The translations under genes and the position numbers were made by a program. From contig JAFTUG010000009.1 of the NCBI GenBank assembly GCA_017466365.1, positions 62,001 to 126,000 on the forward strand: a stretch of 64,000 bases of DNA. Direction: 5' to 3'. The notes below the pieces were generated by a model. The model saw nothing but the letters and a program-made list of their open reading frames with translations, did no database searches and was not told the DNA's origin. Source of the stretch: Clostridia bacterium. Its GTDB lineage: Bacteria > Bacillota > Clostridia > Oscillospirales > Acutalibacteraceae. Positions 9,514 to 19,599 of the stretch are shown piece by piece; within the stretch, counting starts at the first letter, position 1, and every line of letters begins with the position of its first letter.

Positions 9514-10416
9514 ATGCACAGAAAAATTATTTCCGCCCTGCTTGCAGCTCTTCTCATTTCGGGGCTTTCATCGTGCGGAAAAGATGATACACCGCCTGAA
9601 ATAACAACCTCAACCGAGGCTGTCACTACGCAGGCTCCGACCACAGAAGCAACCACGGCTGCAACCACCGCTGCACCGACCACGGCTAAACCTACGGAAA
9701 CGACGAAGAAGCCGACCACCACGAAGAAAAAGGTAACAACAACTGTGAAAAAGGTTGTAACAACCATTGCAGAAACGGCAAGCGAAGAAACAACAAGAAG
9801 AAATTATTTTGCCGACTACCGCACCGAGGAGCATACGGATAATATCGAGCTTAAGTACGGAGTTTACTGCGCAAGAGCCGTAACCACCACTTATATCAAG
9901 CTTGAAGACGGCTCCGAGGAGGTCTATGATGAAGAGGTAACGGAGGTTTATACCCGCATAGGCTACAGTGCCTCATATGAGGATTTGCTTCCTGCCGCAG
10001 AGGAAAACAAAGAGAAATATTCCTCCGAAATCAGCGAGGTGCTTGAAATCATTAATTCATACCGAGCAGAAGGCGGGCTTGAGCCTCTTATTCTTGATGA
10101 TAAGCTGACCACCATAGCCTGTGCAAGAGCAGAGGAAATTGCATGGTCAGGCAAACATTCGCATTACCGACCCAACAATAAATTTTTCTCCTCCATTCTT
10201 AAGGATGCGGGAATCACAAAGGGCAATGCAGGCGAAAACATAGGCTGGGGCTATCCTGCTGCAGCCGCCGTGTGTGAGGCATGGAAAAACTCCGAAACCC
10301 ACTATGAAAACATAATGAATCCCGAGTTTACCAGAATAGGAATCGGCGTTGCAGCCGACCCTGACCCCGACGGAAAGCTTTGCTGGTCACAGCTTTTCAT
10401 TGATAATATTGAATAA
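9514..10416 (+). CDS. CAP (SCP/PR1) domain lipoprotein
   Basis: 300 residues: a lipoprotein signal with lipobox GLSSC (Cys21), a Thr/Lys-rich wall-spanning linker (about 30-95), a short middle region, and a C-terminal CAP domain (about 170-300) with NSYRAEGGLEPL, the GKHSHY region, GENIGWG and HYENIMNPEFTRIG. These match the YkwD-like bacterial CAP family, whose exact activity is mostly unknown. CGGAGG precedes the ATG. It may be regulated by the adjacent two-component system. Confidence 0.9.
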   Translation: MHRKIISALLAALLISGLSSCGKDDTPPEITTSTEAVTTQAPTTEATTAATTAAPTTAKPTETTKKPTTTKKKVTTTVKKVVTTIAETASEETTRRNYFADYRTEEHTDNIELKYGVYCARAVTTTYIKLEDGSEEVYDEEVTEVYTRIGYSASYEDLLPAAEENKEKYSSEISEVLEIINSYRAEGGLEPLILDDKLTTIACARAEEIAWSGKHSHYRPNNKFFSSILKDAGITKGNAGENIGWGYPAAAAVCEAWKNSETHYENIMNPEFTRIGIGVAADPDPDGKLCWSQLFIDNIE

Positions 10417-10431
10417 GTAGTTAAAACAGAA

Positions 10432-10470
10432 AGACGACTTACACTCGGTGTAAGTCGTCTGATTTTTATT
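10432..10470 (+). terminator. Rho-independent terminator
   Basis: AGACGACTTACAC and GTGTAAGTCGTCT form a 13-bp stem followed by GATTTTTATT. It lies between two convergent genes and could serve both. Confidence 0.9.
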
Positions 10471-10481
10471 AGGTTGTTTAC

Positions 10482-11864
10482 TTATGCTGTTGCGCCGCCG
10501 GTAAGACCGCCGAGGTCAACACCTTCAAGAGCCTTGAAAAGATCGTTGAGACCTTCAAGAGTTCCTGCCAAATCAAAGTCTTTGATAAGATCGTTGATTG
10601 CGCCGGGAAGTGCGTTGAAGAGGAAATCAAATATCTGAAGGAAGAAGTTTCTGACGTCTGTGAACATTGTGTAGTTTTCGCCGACATTTACATAATATGT
10701 CTTGCTTTCGATTTCGCCTGCAACTACCCATTTTGCATCGCCGTTTTCATCTTCGCCGATGCACTTCATCTTGTTAAAGTAAACGTTGATTGCAAGCTTG
10801 GTGTTTGCGTTGCTTTCGCCGGGAACAAAGCTTGCCTTGAAAACCTTACCGTCAGAGGATGTGAAATTGTTCTCTACAGTGGAGCTGCCAACGGTGAAAT
10901 ATGCGGGAACATATTTTGTATCGCCGTACTGTGTATCATAATAGTTTGCGGCAACATCGGCTGTTACCGAAATAGCGATTGACTGGTTTGCATAGTTTTC
11001 GCCTTCGGAAGCGGTGAACTTGCAGTTCTTAAGCTCTGCGGGATAGCTTGCTCTTGTGTTTGTTCTGATTTCAACGGGTGCGCAAGCGGGGTTGGGTTCC
11101 TGAACTGTTTCGTCAAATGTATATCTTGCGATGATGGGATATGTTGTGTCACTCTTAAGGCCTGTGAATTCGCCTGATTCCTGCCATGTCTTGCCGTTGT
11201 CGATTGAGAATTCAACGCCTTCAATTTCCATAACGGTGATTGTTTTGTTGGTCTTATCAACAAATACGGGCTGCTCGGGGATACCCTTGGTTGCAAGAGA
11301 AAGAGTCTTTACGGTAACAGATGAAGCAGGGCTTGCATATGTTGTCGAAGTTTCCTTTGTTCTCATTTCGATTGTATGTGCAGAGCCGGGAGCAAGGTTT
11401 TCAAAAACAGTCTTGCTGCCCCATGCGCCGCCGTCGATTCTGTATTCACAGCCCGAAACGTTGCCGATTTCGATTGTGGTTGATGTAACCTTCTTGGGAA
11501 CGGGTGCTGCGGGAGCATTAGCCTGCTTAAGAAGCTTAATGTTGAGAGTCTGGATTGATGATGCGCCGTCAATAACTGCAACAACCGTTGCGGTATAGGT
11601 TGTACCGTAAACAAGGTTGCAATAGAAGAAGGCTTCTTCCGTTTCAGTGAGAAGTGTGGGTGCAGCGACTGTTTCGGGGCTTGTTGTGAAGCTGATGTTC
11701 CAATCGGTTGCGTTATCAACAAGCTTTTCGATTTCGAGAGTTTTAGCTTCGATGTTGAGTTCGTAATCAACGAGCTCGTTTGCGGCAAATGCGGTTACCG
11801 CCATGCCCGAGCAAAGCATAAGCACTGCCATGAGTAATGAAAGGATTCTTTTTGTGAGTTTCAT
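10482..11864 (-). CDS. Secreted protein with fibronectin-III-like modules
   Basis: 460 residues. The Sec signal peptide ends VTAFAA (about 28). Three or more beta-sandwich-like modules of about 80-90 residues follow, with recurring TTYTATV / GVEFSIDNGKTW patterns as in Fn3-like repeats. A hydrophobic, glycine-rich tail (about 400-460) ends GGLTGGATA. There is no LPXTG. The stop is TAA. A surface-exposed protein, role unknown. The Gly-rich C-terminus resembles that of the large secreted protein at 22459. Confidence 0.8.
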   Translation of the reverse strand: MKLTKRILSLLMAVLMLCSGMAVTAFAANELVDYELNIEAKTLEIEKLVDNATDWNISFTTSPETVAAPTLLTETEEAFFYCNLVYGTTYTATVVAVIDGASSIQTLNIKLLKQANAPAAPVPKKVTSTTIEIGNVSGCEYRIDGGAWGSKTVFENLAPGSAHTIEMRTKETSTTYASPASSVTVKTLSLATKGIPEQPVFVDKTNKTITVMEIEGVEFSIDNGKTWQESGEFTGLKSDTTYPIIARYTFDETVQEPNPACAPVEIRTNTRASYPAELKNCKFTASEGENYANQSIAISVTADVAANYYDTQYGDTKYVPAYFTVGSSTVENNFTSSDGKVFKASFVPGESNANTKLAINVYFNKMKCIGEDENGDAKWVVAGEIESKTYYVNVGENYTMFTDVRNFFLQIFDFLFNALPGAINDLIKDFDLAGTLEGLNDLFKALEGVDLGGLTGGATA

Positions 11865-12020
11865 TATATTTTCCTCCGTTTTATTTTTCTCTTTTTGAGA
11901 GTGTTGTTTGAATTATAACACATGATTTCATAAAATGGAATAGTATTTTTTTAATAAATTATTAAATTTCGGGAAATAAATCTTTATTATTCAATTAAAA
12001 CCTATTTAAAATGCTGTGTA

Positions 12021-12049
12021 TTGACTTTTCAGATTGTTTCATTTATATT
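12021..12049 (+). promoter_or_regulatory. Candidate sigma-A promoter
   Basis: TTGACT (12021-12026), 17 bases, TATATT (12044-12049), 29 bases before the start of the C_GCAxxG_C_C gene. Confidence 0.6.
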
Positions 12050-12077
12050 AAAATTTATACTGAACGGAGGTGCTGTT

Positions 12078-12524
12078 ATGAGCAGAGCGGATAAGGCAAA
12101 GGAGCTTTTTGAAGGCGGATGCAACTGCTGTCAGGCAGTTTTCTGCGCTTTTCTTGATGAAACAAATCTTACACAGGAGGAAGCGTTAAAGCTTTCGGCA
12201 GGCTTCGGCGGCGGCTTCGGCAGGCTTCGAGAGGTTTGCGGTGCCGTTAGCGGAATGACAATGGTGCTTTCAAATAAATTTGCATCAACAGACCCCAACG
12301 ACCACGAAAAAAAGAAAGAGCTTTATGCTCTCATTCAGAAGGCGGCGGGGGATTTCAAAGCGGAAAACGGCTCTATAATATGCCGTGAGCTTCTCGGACT
12401 TCCCGACGGCAAATCATCACCCGTGCCGGAGGAAAGAACAAAGGAATATTATAAGAAACGTCCTTGTGCCGATTTGGTGCACTGTGCAGCCGAAATAGCG
12501 GAGAAGTATCTGAAAGAAGAATAA
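12078..12524 (+). CDS. C_GCAxxG_C_C family (putative redox-active) protein
   Basis: 148 residues from the ATG after CGGAGG. The cysteine pattern that names the family is visible: GGCNCCQAVFCAF near 14-26, GGGFGRLREVCGAVSG near 50-65, a Cys near 115, and PCADLVHCA near the C-terminus. The family is usually called a C-GCAxxG-C-C protein, possibly redox active or metal binding, without a proven reaction. It appears to be a single-gene unit with its own promoter. Confidence 0.88.
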   Translation: MSRADKAKELFEGGCNCCQAVFCAFLDETNLTQEEALKLSAGFGGGFGRLREVCGAVSGMTMVLSNKFASTDPNDHEKKKELYALIQKAAGDFKAENGSIICRELLGLPDGKSSPVPEERTKEYYKKRPCADLVHCAAEIAEKYLKEE

Positions 12525-12532
12525 AATAACAC

Positions 12533-12561
12533 TTGTAACATTGAAAAATATATGCTACTAT
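12533..12561 (+). promoter_or_regulatory. Candidate promoter of the isomerase-dehydrogenase pair
   Basis: TTGTAA (12533-12538), 17 bases, TACTAT (12556-12561), 37 bases before the ATG at 12599. Confidence 0.5.
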
Positions 12562-12598
12562 ATATAGTGCAACTATAAATATTAGGAGTGATTTTAAT

Positions 12599-13426
12599 AT
12601 GAAGCTGCCCGTAGCGGTTCAGCTCTATTCTGTCAGAGATGACATGGAAAAGGATTTTTACGGCACTATCCGTAAAATGAAGGAATTCGGTTATGACGGC
12701 GTTGAGTTTGCAGGACTTTTCGGACAGAATCCCGAGGAAATCAAGGCTTTCTGCGAGGAAATCGGAATAGTTCCCATTTCCGCTCATGTTCCTTATTATG
12801 ACATGCTCGAAAATCCCGAGGCTGTTCTTGCAGACTATAAGACAATCGGCTGCAAGTATGTTGTTGTTCCTTATCTTACCGAAGAATGCAGACCCGGAAC
12901 AGACGGCTTTTCCGCAACTGTTGAGGGAATCCGCAAAATCGGCGAGGCTGCAAAGGCTCTCGGACTTCAGCTTCTCTATCATAACCACGATTTTGAATTT
13001 GTTAAAATCGGTGAAGAATATGCTCTTGATGTTCTTTATTCGAGTGTTCCCGCAGATCTTCTCCAAACCGAAATTGACACCTGCTGGGTAAATGTTGCAG
13101 GCGTCAATCCTTCCGAATACATAGAGAAATACAGCGGACGTTCACCCGTTGTTCATCTTAAGGATTTCAAGAGAAGCGGCGAAAAGCTCGGAAAGCTTTA
13201 TGACCTTATCGGTATTGACGATGAAGGCGCAGAGCAGGAGGAAGAGGATTCATTCTCCTTCATGCCCGTAGGCTACGGCGTTCAGGATATGCCCGCGATT
13301 CTTGCCGCTTGCGAAGAAGCAGGCGCAGAATGGGTTGTTGTTGAGCAGGATAACCCCGCAAAGGGCGAAACTCCCGAAAATTCGGTGAGACTCAGCAGAG
13401 AATATCTTAAAACTTTGAATTGGTAA
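12599..13426 (+). CDS. Sugar phosphate isomerase/epimerase, TIM-barrel (AP endonuclease 2 family)
   Basis: 275 residues. The start MKLPVAVQLYSVRDDM, the metal-ligand positions in SAHVPYYDML, LLYHNHDFEF and VHLKDFK, and the C-terminal VVVEQDNP (metal Glu) are typical of IolE/xylose-isomerase-like barrels. The substrate cannot be read from sequence. It is followed 28 bases later by a Gfo/Idh/MocA dehydrogenase, a common pairing in the catabolism of inositol-like or keto sugars. Confidence 0.88.
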   Translation: MKLPVAVQLYSVRDDMEKDFYGTIRKMKEFGYDGVEFAGLFGQNPEEIKAFCEEIGIVPISAHVPYYDMLENPEAVLADYKTIGCKYVVVPYLTEECRPGTDGFSATVEGIRKIGEAAKALGLQLLYHNHDFEFVKIGEEYALDVLYSSVPADLLQTEIDTCWVNVAGVNPSEYIEKYSGRSPVVHLKDFKRSGEKLGKLYDLIGIDDEGAEQEEEDSFSFMPVGYGVQDMPAILAACEEAGAEWVVVEQDNPAKGETPENSVRLSREYLKTLNW

Positions 13427-13454
13427 TCAATTACATATAAAGTGAGGTAATATT

Positions 13455-14594
13455 ATGTCAAATATTCTTGATAAGTTCAAAGAAGCTCCTGCAGAAGAAA
13501 AAGTAAGAGACATGAGCAAAAAAATCAAAGTCGGTATCATCGGTACAGGCTGGATTGCAGAGGCTCACGTTAAGGCATATCAGAAATGCCCCGATGTTGA
13601 AATCGTTGCAGCTGCAGACCTTGTTCCCGGCAAGGCAGAAGCTTTCTGCGAAAGATACGGCGTTGAGGGTGATGTTAAATTCTTCCCCAGCCATAAGGAG
13701 CTTATCGATGCAGGTATCTGCGATGCAGTAAGCGTTTGCACATACAATGCAACTCACGCAGAATGCACAATCTATGCTCTTGAACACGGTGTAAGCGTTC
13801 TTCTTGAAAAGCCCATGTGCGTAACTCTTGAAGAAGCTGTTGCAATCTGCAAGGCAGAAAAGGCAAGCGATGCAGTTCTTTCAATCGGCTTCCAGCCCAG
13901 ATTTGATGAGAACATGAAGATGCTCAAGAAGGTTGTTCAGTCGGGCGAGCTTGGCAAGATTTATTATATCCAGACAGGCGGCGGCAGAAGAAGAGGTATC
14001 CCCACTCCCTTCGGCACATCCTTCATTGAAAAGGAAACCGCAGGTATCGGTGCACTCGGCGATATCGGCTGCTACTCACTTGATATGGTTCTCAATTCAA
14101 TCGGATATCCCAAGCCCCTCACTGTTTCGGGCTACAAGTCAGACTTCTTCGGCAAGAGCCCCGATTACGAGCATCACGATGTTTTCGGCGTTGATGACTT
14201 TGCTGCAGGCTTTATCCGTCTTGAAGGCGGCATAATCCTCGACTTCAGAATTGCATGGGCAATGAACCTCGACACTCCGGGTGACACAATCATCATGGGT
14301 ACAAAGGGCTCCGTAAGAATCCCCTCAACAGAGTGCTGGAACGGCAGCATCGGCGGTCCTCTTGTAATTTATCACGAAATCGCAGGCGAGCAGATTGAAA
14401 CATATATTCCCATGAAGAAGAATGATGTTGACTGCTTCGATATCAAAATCCGTTCCTTCGTTGATGCTGTCAAGGAAGGCGGCGAAGCACCCGTTCCCTG
14501 CAGCCAGATTCTCTATAATCAGGCTATCATCGACGGTATTTCACGTTCTGCAGAGCTTGGCAGAGAAATCGAGCTTGATATTCCTGAAATCTAA
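13455..14594 (+). CDS. Gfo/Idh/MocA family NAD(P)-dependent oxidoreductase
   Basis: 379 residues. The Rossmann motif GIIGTGWIAEAH (about 27-38) binds the dinucleotide. The family lysine motif LLEKPMCV sits near 117-124, and the C-terminal alpha/beta domain carries the DIGCYSLDM catalytic region. About 20 extra N-terminal residues precede the Rossmann fold; a second ATG (MSKKIKVGII) is possible, but the first has the GTGAGG site. It likely oxidises a sugar or cyclitol together with the upstream isomerase. Confidence 0.9.
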   Translation: MSNILDKFKEAPAEEKVRDMSKKIKVGIIGTGWIAEAHVKAYQKCPDVEIVAAADLVPGKAEAFCERYGVEGDVKFFPSHKELIDAGICDAVSVCTYNATHAECTIYALEHGVSVLLEKPMCVTLEEAVAICKAEKASDAVLSIGFQPRFDENMKMLKKVVQSGELGKIYYIQTGGGRRRGIPTPFGTSFIEKETAGIGALGDIGCYSLDMVLNSIGYPKPLTVSGYKSDFFGKSPDYEHHDVFGVDDFAAGFIRLEGGIILDFRIAWAMNLDTPGDTIIMGTKGSVRIPSTECWNGSIGGPLVIYHEIAGEQIETYIPMKKNDVDCFDIKIRSFVDAVKEGGEAPVPCSQILYNQAIIDGISRSAELGREIELDIPEI

Positions 14595-14606
14595 AATAAT
14601 GTTTTT

Positions 14607-14645
14607 CAGGCTGTTTCATTCTTTGAAACAGCCTGATTTTTTTAT
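14607..14645 (+). terminator. Rho-independent terminator
   Basis: CAGGCTGTTTCA and TGAAACAGCCTG pair around TTCTT and are followed by ATTTTTTTATT. Confidence 0.92.
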
Positions 14646-14704
14646 TGAAAAAGAGATATCTATATGGTATCATATAATATAAACCAAATTTCAGAGGCTT
14701 TATT

Positions 14705-16039
14705 ATGAAACGAAAATTTTCACAGACAAGATTAATCGCTCTCGGATATATGAGCATAATTTTAATCGGAACTCTTTTGCTTATGCTTCCGATATCATCG
14801 AGGAGCGGCGAAAGCACGGATTTTGTTTCCGCATTGTTCACGGCGGTTTCCTCTTCGTGCGTTACGGGTCTTATTGTTCTCGATACCGCAACAAGCTGGT
14901 CGCTTTTCGGTCAGGTTGTTATCATATCTCTCATACAAATCGGCGGTCTCGGATTTATGACGATTGCAACGATGTTTTCCATGCTTTTAAAGCGAAAAAT
15001 GGGCTTGCGTGAGCGTGAAATCATGGTTGAAAGCATCAATACCGAGCATATCGGCGGCATAACAAAGCTTACGAAGAAAATTATTATCGGAACGGCAATT
15101 TTCGAGGGCACGGGTGCTGTTTTGCTTGCAACAAGATTTATTCCCGAATTCGGATTTGCAAAAGGAATATGGTATTCCGTTTTTCATTCGATTTCGGCAT
15201 TCTGCAATGCGGGCTTTGACCTCATGGGCATAAAAGAGCCTTATTCCTCGCTTGTGAGCTTTTCCGATGATGCGGTGGTTATTCTGACGATATCAATGCT
15301 GATAATTGTCGGAGGTATCGGTTTTCTTGTATGGGATGATATCAGCAAAAAGAAGCTGAAATTCAGGCGTTATCAGCTCCACACAAAAATAGTTCTCACG
15401 GTAACGGCAATATTGCTTGTTGTTCCGTGCATACTTTTCCTTGTGTTTGAGCGCAATTTTACAAATGAAGGTCTCGGTTTTGGCGAAAGTCTGCTCAATG
15501 CAATTTTTGATTCGGTAACGGCAAGAACGGCAGGCATGAATTCAACGGATACGGCATCACTCGCCCCTGCAAGCAAAATTCTTACCGTTTTCCTCATGTT
15601 TATCGGCGGTTCACCCGGTTCAACGGCAGGCGGTATCAAAACAACAACCCTTGCCGTTATAGCTGTTTCAACCTTCAACGGTATAACACGCCGTCAGTCG
15701 AAGGGTATCTTCGGCAGAAGGCTCGAAAAGGACGCAATTCATAAGGCAAGCTCCGTTGTTTTCACAAATATGAGCCTTGCGATTTTCGGAATTATAGCAA
15801 TTCTTGCAATTCAGCCCGATTTAAATATATCGGATGTTATTTTTGAGTGTGTTTCGGCTATAGGAACAGTCGGCATGACAACGGGCATAACCCGTGACCT
15901 TGCAACTGCGTCAAGGCTGATTATAGTATTTCTTATGTTCTGCGGCAGGGTAGGAAGTGTATCGTTTGCACTTGCGCTTATGGAGAAAAAAGCCGCACCT
16001 CCCGTTAAAAATCCGAGAGAAAAAATCACGATAGGATAA
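14705..16039 (+). CDS. ktrB: Potassium uptake membrane subunit KtrB/TrkH
   Basis: 444 residues, polytopic. The four pore-loop repeats with selectivity glycines are visible (SSCVTGLIVLDT, SAFCNAGFDLMG, TARTAGMNST, SAIGTVGMTTG). IGGSPGSTAGGIKTTT marks the Ktr/Trk gating region. It forms the K+-conducting pore and needs the cytosolic KtrA ring encoded directly downstream. Confidence 0.95.
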   Translation: MKRKFSQTRLIALGYMSIILIGTLLLMLPISSRSGESTDFVSALFTAVSSSCVTGLIVLDTATSWSLFGQVVIISLIQIGGLGFMTIATMFSMLLKRKMGLREREIMVESINTEHIGGITKLTKKIIIGTAIFEGTGAVLLATRFIPEFGFAKGIWYSVFHSISAFCNAGFDLMGIKEPYSSLVSFSDDAVVILTISMLIIVGGIGFLVWDDISKKKLKFRRYQLHTKIVLTVTAILLVVPCILFLVFERNFTNEGLGFGESLLNAIFDSVTARTAGMNSTDTASLAPASKILTVFLMFIGGSPGSTAGGIKTTTLAVIAVSTFNGITRRQSKGIFGRRLEKDAIHKASSVVFTNMSLAIFGIIAILAIQPDLNISDVIFECVSAIGTVGMTTGITRDLATASRLIIVFLMFCGRVGSVSFALALMEKKAAPPVKNPREKITIG

Positions 16040-16049
16040 GGTGAAATAT

Positions 16050-16694
16050 ATGAAATCATTTTTAATTATCGGCATGGGTCACTTCGGACATCATCTTTGT
16101 CAGAGCCTTGCCAAATATGACTGCGAAATTATGATAGTTGACCGTGACGAAGCGGCAATCGAGGATATGCTTCCCTATGTTGTCAGTGCCAAAATCGGCG
16201 ACTGCACAAACATAGAAGTGCTGAAAACCTTTGACATTCCGTCGTTTGACACCTGCTTTGTCTGCATAGGCGAGAATTTCCAGAACAGCCTCGAAATAAC
16301 AAGTTTGCTTAAAGAGTGCGGCGCAAAGAAAGTTATCAGCAAGGCGGACAGAGATATTCAGGAGAAATTTTTGCTTCGCAACGGCGCTGATGCGGTAATT
16401 TATCCCGAAAAAAATATGGCGGAAAGATATGCTGTGCGTGAAAGCAGCGAGCATATTTTTGATTATATCAATCTCGGCAGTGAATATTCGATTTTTGAAA
16501 TTGACGTTCTTGACCGCTGGGTCGGTAAAACCGTAAAAGACCTCAATTTCAGAGTGAAATATAACCTTGTTGTTCTTGCAACCAAAAAGGGCGGCGAGGT
16601 AAAGCCTGTTATCACGGGCGAAAGACATTTTGAAAAAGACGAGCATCTTCTTGTTCTCGGCAAAGAGGATGATGTCCGTCGACTGACAAAATAA
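16050..16694 (+). CDS. ktrA: Potassium uptake regulatory subunit KtrA/TrkA
   Basis: 214 residues. The RCK_N domain has the Rossmann motif IIGMGHFGHHL followed by MIVDRDE, and an RCK_C domain fills the last 80 residues (MAERYAVRESSEHIFDYINL onward). The ATG at 16050 is preferred over a GTG at 16041 because AAGGTG lies 8-9 bases before it. It binds nucleotide and gates KtrB; the genes are 10 bases apart. Confidence 0.94.
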   Translation: MKSFLIIGMGHFGHHLCQSLAKYDCEIMIVDRDEAAIEDMLPYVVSAKIGDCTNIEVLKTFDIPSFDTCFVCIGENFQNSLEITSLLKECGAKKVISKADRDIQEKFLLRNGADAVIYPEKNMAERYAVRESSEHIFDYINLGSEYSIFEIDVLDRWVGKTVKDLNFRVKYNLVVLATKKGGEVKPVITGERHFEKDEHLLVLGKEDDVRRLTK

Positions 16695-16715
16695 AGGAAA
16701 AAAGAAGGAATCGCT

Positions 16716-18164
16716 ATGGAAAACATCAAATCTGAACGCAACCTGACAATGCTTACCGATTTCTATGAAATCACCATGGCAAACGGTTATCTGAAAAACG
16801 GCTTCAAGAACACAATTGCATATTTTGATATGTTTTACAGAAAAGTTCCGAGTGGCGGCGGTTATGTTATCATGGCAGGTGTTGAACAGCTTGTTGATTA
16901 TCTTTCAAACCTTAATTTTACTGCAGAGGATATTGAATACCTTCGTAAAAAAGGCTTCGGCAAGGAGTTTCTCGATTATCTTGCAAACTTCGAGTTTGCC
17001 TGCGATGTGTGGGCGATTCCCGAGGGAACTCCGATTTTTCCCGGTGAACCTATAGTGAAGGTAAAAGGTCCCGTTATTCAGGCGCAGTTTATCGAAACTA
17101 TGGTGCTTCTTTGCATCAATCATCAGAGCCTTATCGCAACAAAAGCAAACCGTATTTCTATGGCGGCAAACGGCAGAGCGGTTATGGAATTCGGTTCAAG
17201 ACGTGCGCAGGGTGCGGACGGCGCAATTTACGGCGCAAGAGCTGCTTATATCGGCGGCTGCACGGGCACTGCATGCACAATCAGCGATGAGATGTTCGGT
17301 GTTCCCGCACTCGGAACAATGGCTCACAGCTGGGTTCAGCTTTTTGATTCGGAGCTTGAAGCATTCACTGCTTATGCAAAGGAATATCCCGACAGCTGCA
17401 CCCTTCTTGTTGATACCTATAATGTTCTTAAATCGGGTGTTCCCAATGCGATAAAGGTTTTTGACGCGGTTCTCAAACCCCTCGGCAAACGTCCCAAGGG
17501 TATCAGAATTGACAGCGGTGACATCACATATCTTTCAAGAAAAGCAAGAAAAATGCTTGATGAGGCGGGTTATCCCGACTGCGGAATAGTTGCCTCAAAC
17601 TCGCTCGATGAATATATTATCCGTGACATGCTTATTCAGGGCGCAAAGGTTGATTCCTTCGGTGTAGGTGAAAGACTTATCACCTCATTGGCAAGCCCCG
17701 TGCTCGGCGGTGTTTATAAGCTTGTCGGTGTTAAAAAAGACGGCGAGGTTGTTCCGAAAATCAAATTGAGCGAGAATGTTCAGAAGATTACAACGCCCGG
17801 CAACAAGAGAGTTTACAGACTTTTTGATAAAGAGGACGGCAAGGCTATAGCCGACCTTATTACTCTTGCCGATGAAACGGTTGATGAGTCACAGCCCTAT
17901 GAGCTTTTTGACCCTGACTATACTTGGAAACGCAAAACCGTAACAAATTATGTTGCAAGAGAGCTTCTTGAACCGATTTTTGCAGGCGGCAAGTGTGTTT
18001 ATCAGAAAAAGAATATAGAAGAAATCAAAAACTATTGCAAGCAGCAGGTTGATACCCTTTGGGACGAGGTTACGAGATTTGAAAACCCGCATAACTATTA
18101 TGTTGACCTTTCGCAGCCCCTTTGGGATATGAAGCAGGAGCTTCTTCGCAAAAACGGCAAATAA
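16716..18164 (+). CDS. pncB: Nicotinate phosphoribosyltransferase
   Basis: 482 residues. It converts nicotinate and PRPP to nicotinate mononucleotide in NAD salvage. LTDFYEITMANGYL, EFGSRRAQG, the active-site His in GTMAHSWVQLF, IRIDSGDI and FGVGERLITS are the conserved blocks. AAAGAAGG precedes the ATG. It is 21 bases behind ktrA and 15 before uxaC in a continuous rightward run. Confidence 0.95.
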   Translation: MENIKSERNLTMLTDFYEITMANGYLKNGFKNTIAYFDMFYRKVPSGGGYVIMAGVEQLVDYLSNLNFTAEDIEYLRKKGFGKEFLDYLANFEFACDVWAIPEGTPIFPGEPIVKVKGPVIQAQFIETMVLLCINHQSLIATKANRISMAANGRAVMEFGSRRAQGADGAIYGARAAYIGGCTGTACTISDEMFGVPALGTMAHSWVQLFDSELEAFTAYAKEYPDSCTLLVDTYNVLKSGVPNAIKVFDAVLKPLGKRPKGIRIDSGDITYLSRKARKMLDEAGYPDCGIVASNSLDEYIIRDMLIQGAKVDSFGVGERLITSLASPVLGGVYKLVGVKKDGEVVPKIKLSENVQKITTPGNKRVYRLFDKEDGKAIADLITLADETVDESQPYELFDPDYTWKRKTVTNYVARELLEPIFAGGKCVYQKKNIEEIKNYCKQQVDTLWDEVTRFENPHNYYVDLSQPLWDMKQELLRKNGK

Positions 18165-18179
18165 TTGGAGGTAATATTA

Positions 18180-19577
18180 ATGATAAAAGAATTCATGGAT
18201 AAAGATTTTCTGCTCTTTAATGAGCCTTCGGTAAAGATGTTTGAGGCGGCGGATAAAATGCCGATTTTTGACTGGCATTGCCACCTTTCACCAAAGGAAA
18301 TCTACGAAAACAAGCAGCCCGAGGATATAGCATGGCTTTGGCTTGCAGGCGACCATTATAAATGGCGTGCAATGCGTTCCTGCGGTGTTGAGGAAAAATA
18401 TATAACGGGCGATGCAAGCGGCTATGAAAAATTCAAGGCTTTTGCGTCGATTATGCCTTATCTTATCGGCAACCCCATGTATCATTGGTGCCATCTCGAA
18501 TTGAGAAGATATTTCGGCATTTACGATATTCTTAATGCCGATACCGCCGACGATATCTGGAACAGAGCAAACGCCGCAATAAAAGCGGGCGGTTTTACTC
18601 CGAGGGAGCTTATCGAAAAATCGAATGTTTCCCATCTCTGCACAACCGATGACCCCGCAGACAGCCTTGAATATCACAAGCTTATCGCTGAAACAGATTT
18701 CAAGTGCAAGGTTCTCCCCGCATTCCGACCTGACAAAGCTCTCGGTATCGACCTTCCCGCATGGAAGCCCTGGCTTTCCGATATGGAAAAAACCGCAGGC
18801 AGAGAAATCGGCAGCTATGCGGTTCTTTGCGATGTTCTCAAAGAGAGAATTGAGTTTTTTGCATCCATGGGATGCCGTGCGAGCGACCATGCATTTTCAT
18901 ATGTACCTTATGAAGAAGCAACCGTTCAGGAGCTTGAAGAAATCTTTGCAAAGGCAAAGAACGGCGAAAAGGTTTCCGTTCTTGAGGCTGATAAATTCAA
19001 AACTGCACTCCTCTCTGTTCTTGCGGCTGAATATGCCGAAAGAGGCTGGGGAATGGAGCTTCATATAGGACCTATCAGAAATAACAACACTCTCATGTTC
19101 AATAAAATCGGACCCGATGCAGGCTTTGATTCAATTGACGACAGAGAAATTGCAGGCAAGCTTTCACGTTTTCTTGACAGCCTTGCGGTTAAAGAAAAGC
19201 TCCCCAGAACCGTGCTTTTCACCCTCAATCCCAAGGATAATTACGTTCTCGGAACAATGCTCGGAAACTTCCAGACAGCCGAAGCGGAAAGCAAGATTCA
19301 GTTCGGCTCGGCATGGTGGTTCAATGATAATATCGACGGCATGAGAGAGCAGATGAAGGCTCTCGCAAACCTCGGTGCGCTTGGTAAATTCGTTGGTATG
19401 GTTACGGATTCACGTTCATTCCTCTCATATCCGAGACACGAATATTTCCGCAGAATCATGTGCGGACTCATGGGTGATATGGTTGCACAGGGTCTTTACC
19501 CCTATGACGAAAAAATGCTCTGTAAAATTGCAGAGGATATTTCCTATAACAATGCGATAAAATATTTCGGCGTATAA
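18180..19577 (+). CDS. uxaC: Uronate isomerase
   Basis: 465 residues from the ATG after TTGGAGG; a TTG at 18165 would include the site itself and is rejected. [16 protein letters not shown] carries the metal-binding HxH, and family blocks such as [10 protein letters not shown] and [19 protein letters not shown] (with the final active-site Asp) are present. It interconverts glucuronate/fructuronate and galacturonate/tagaturonate, opening pectin or glucuronide breakdown. Confidence 0.95.
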   Translation: MIKEFMDKDFLLFNEPSVKMFEAADKMPIFDWHCHLSPKEIYENKQPEDIAWLWLAGDHYKWRAMRSCGVEEKYITGDASGYEKFKAFASIMPYLIGNPMYHWCHLELRRYFGIYDILNADTADDIWNRANAAIKAGGFTPRELIEKSNVSHLCTTDDPADSLEYHKLIAETDFKCKVLPAFRPDKALGIDLPAWKPWLSDMEKTAGREIGSYAVLCDVLKERIEFFASMGCRASDHAFSYVPYEEATVQELEEIFAKAKNGEKVSVLEADKFKTALLSVLAAEYAERGWGMELHIGPIRNNNTLMFNKIGPDAGFDSIDDREIAGKLSRFLDSLAVKEKLPRTVLFTLNPKDNYVLGTMLGNFQTAEAESKIQFGSAWWFNDNIDGMREQMKALANLGALGKFVGMVTDSRSFLSYPRHEYFRRIMCGLMGDMVAQGLYPYDEKMLCKIAEDISYNNAIKYFGV

Positions 19578-19599
19578 CAAAACAGAAAGGATGAAATCC

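Noticed and set aside
9610-9790. DNA repeat array in the CAP lipoprotein gene
   Set aside because: It is a Thr/Lys-rich coding linker of low complexity, not a separate element.
12449-13066. Minus-strand frame opposite the sugar isomerase gene
   Set aside because: Shadow frame; the plus strand carries a clear TIM-barrel enzyme with ribosome binding site.
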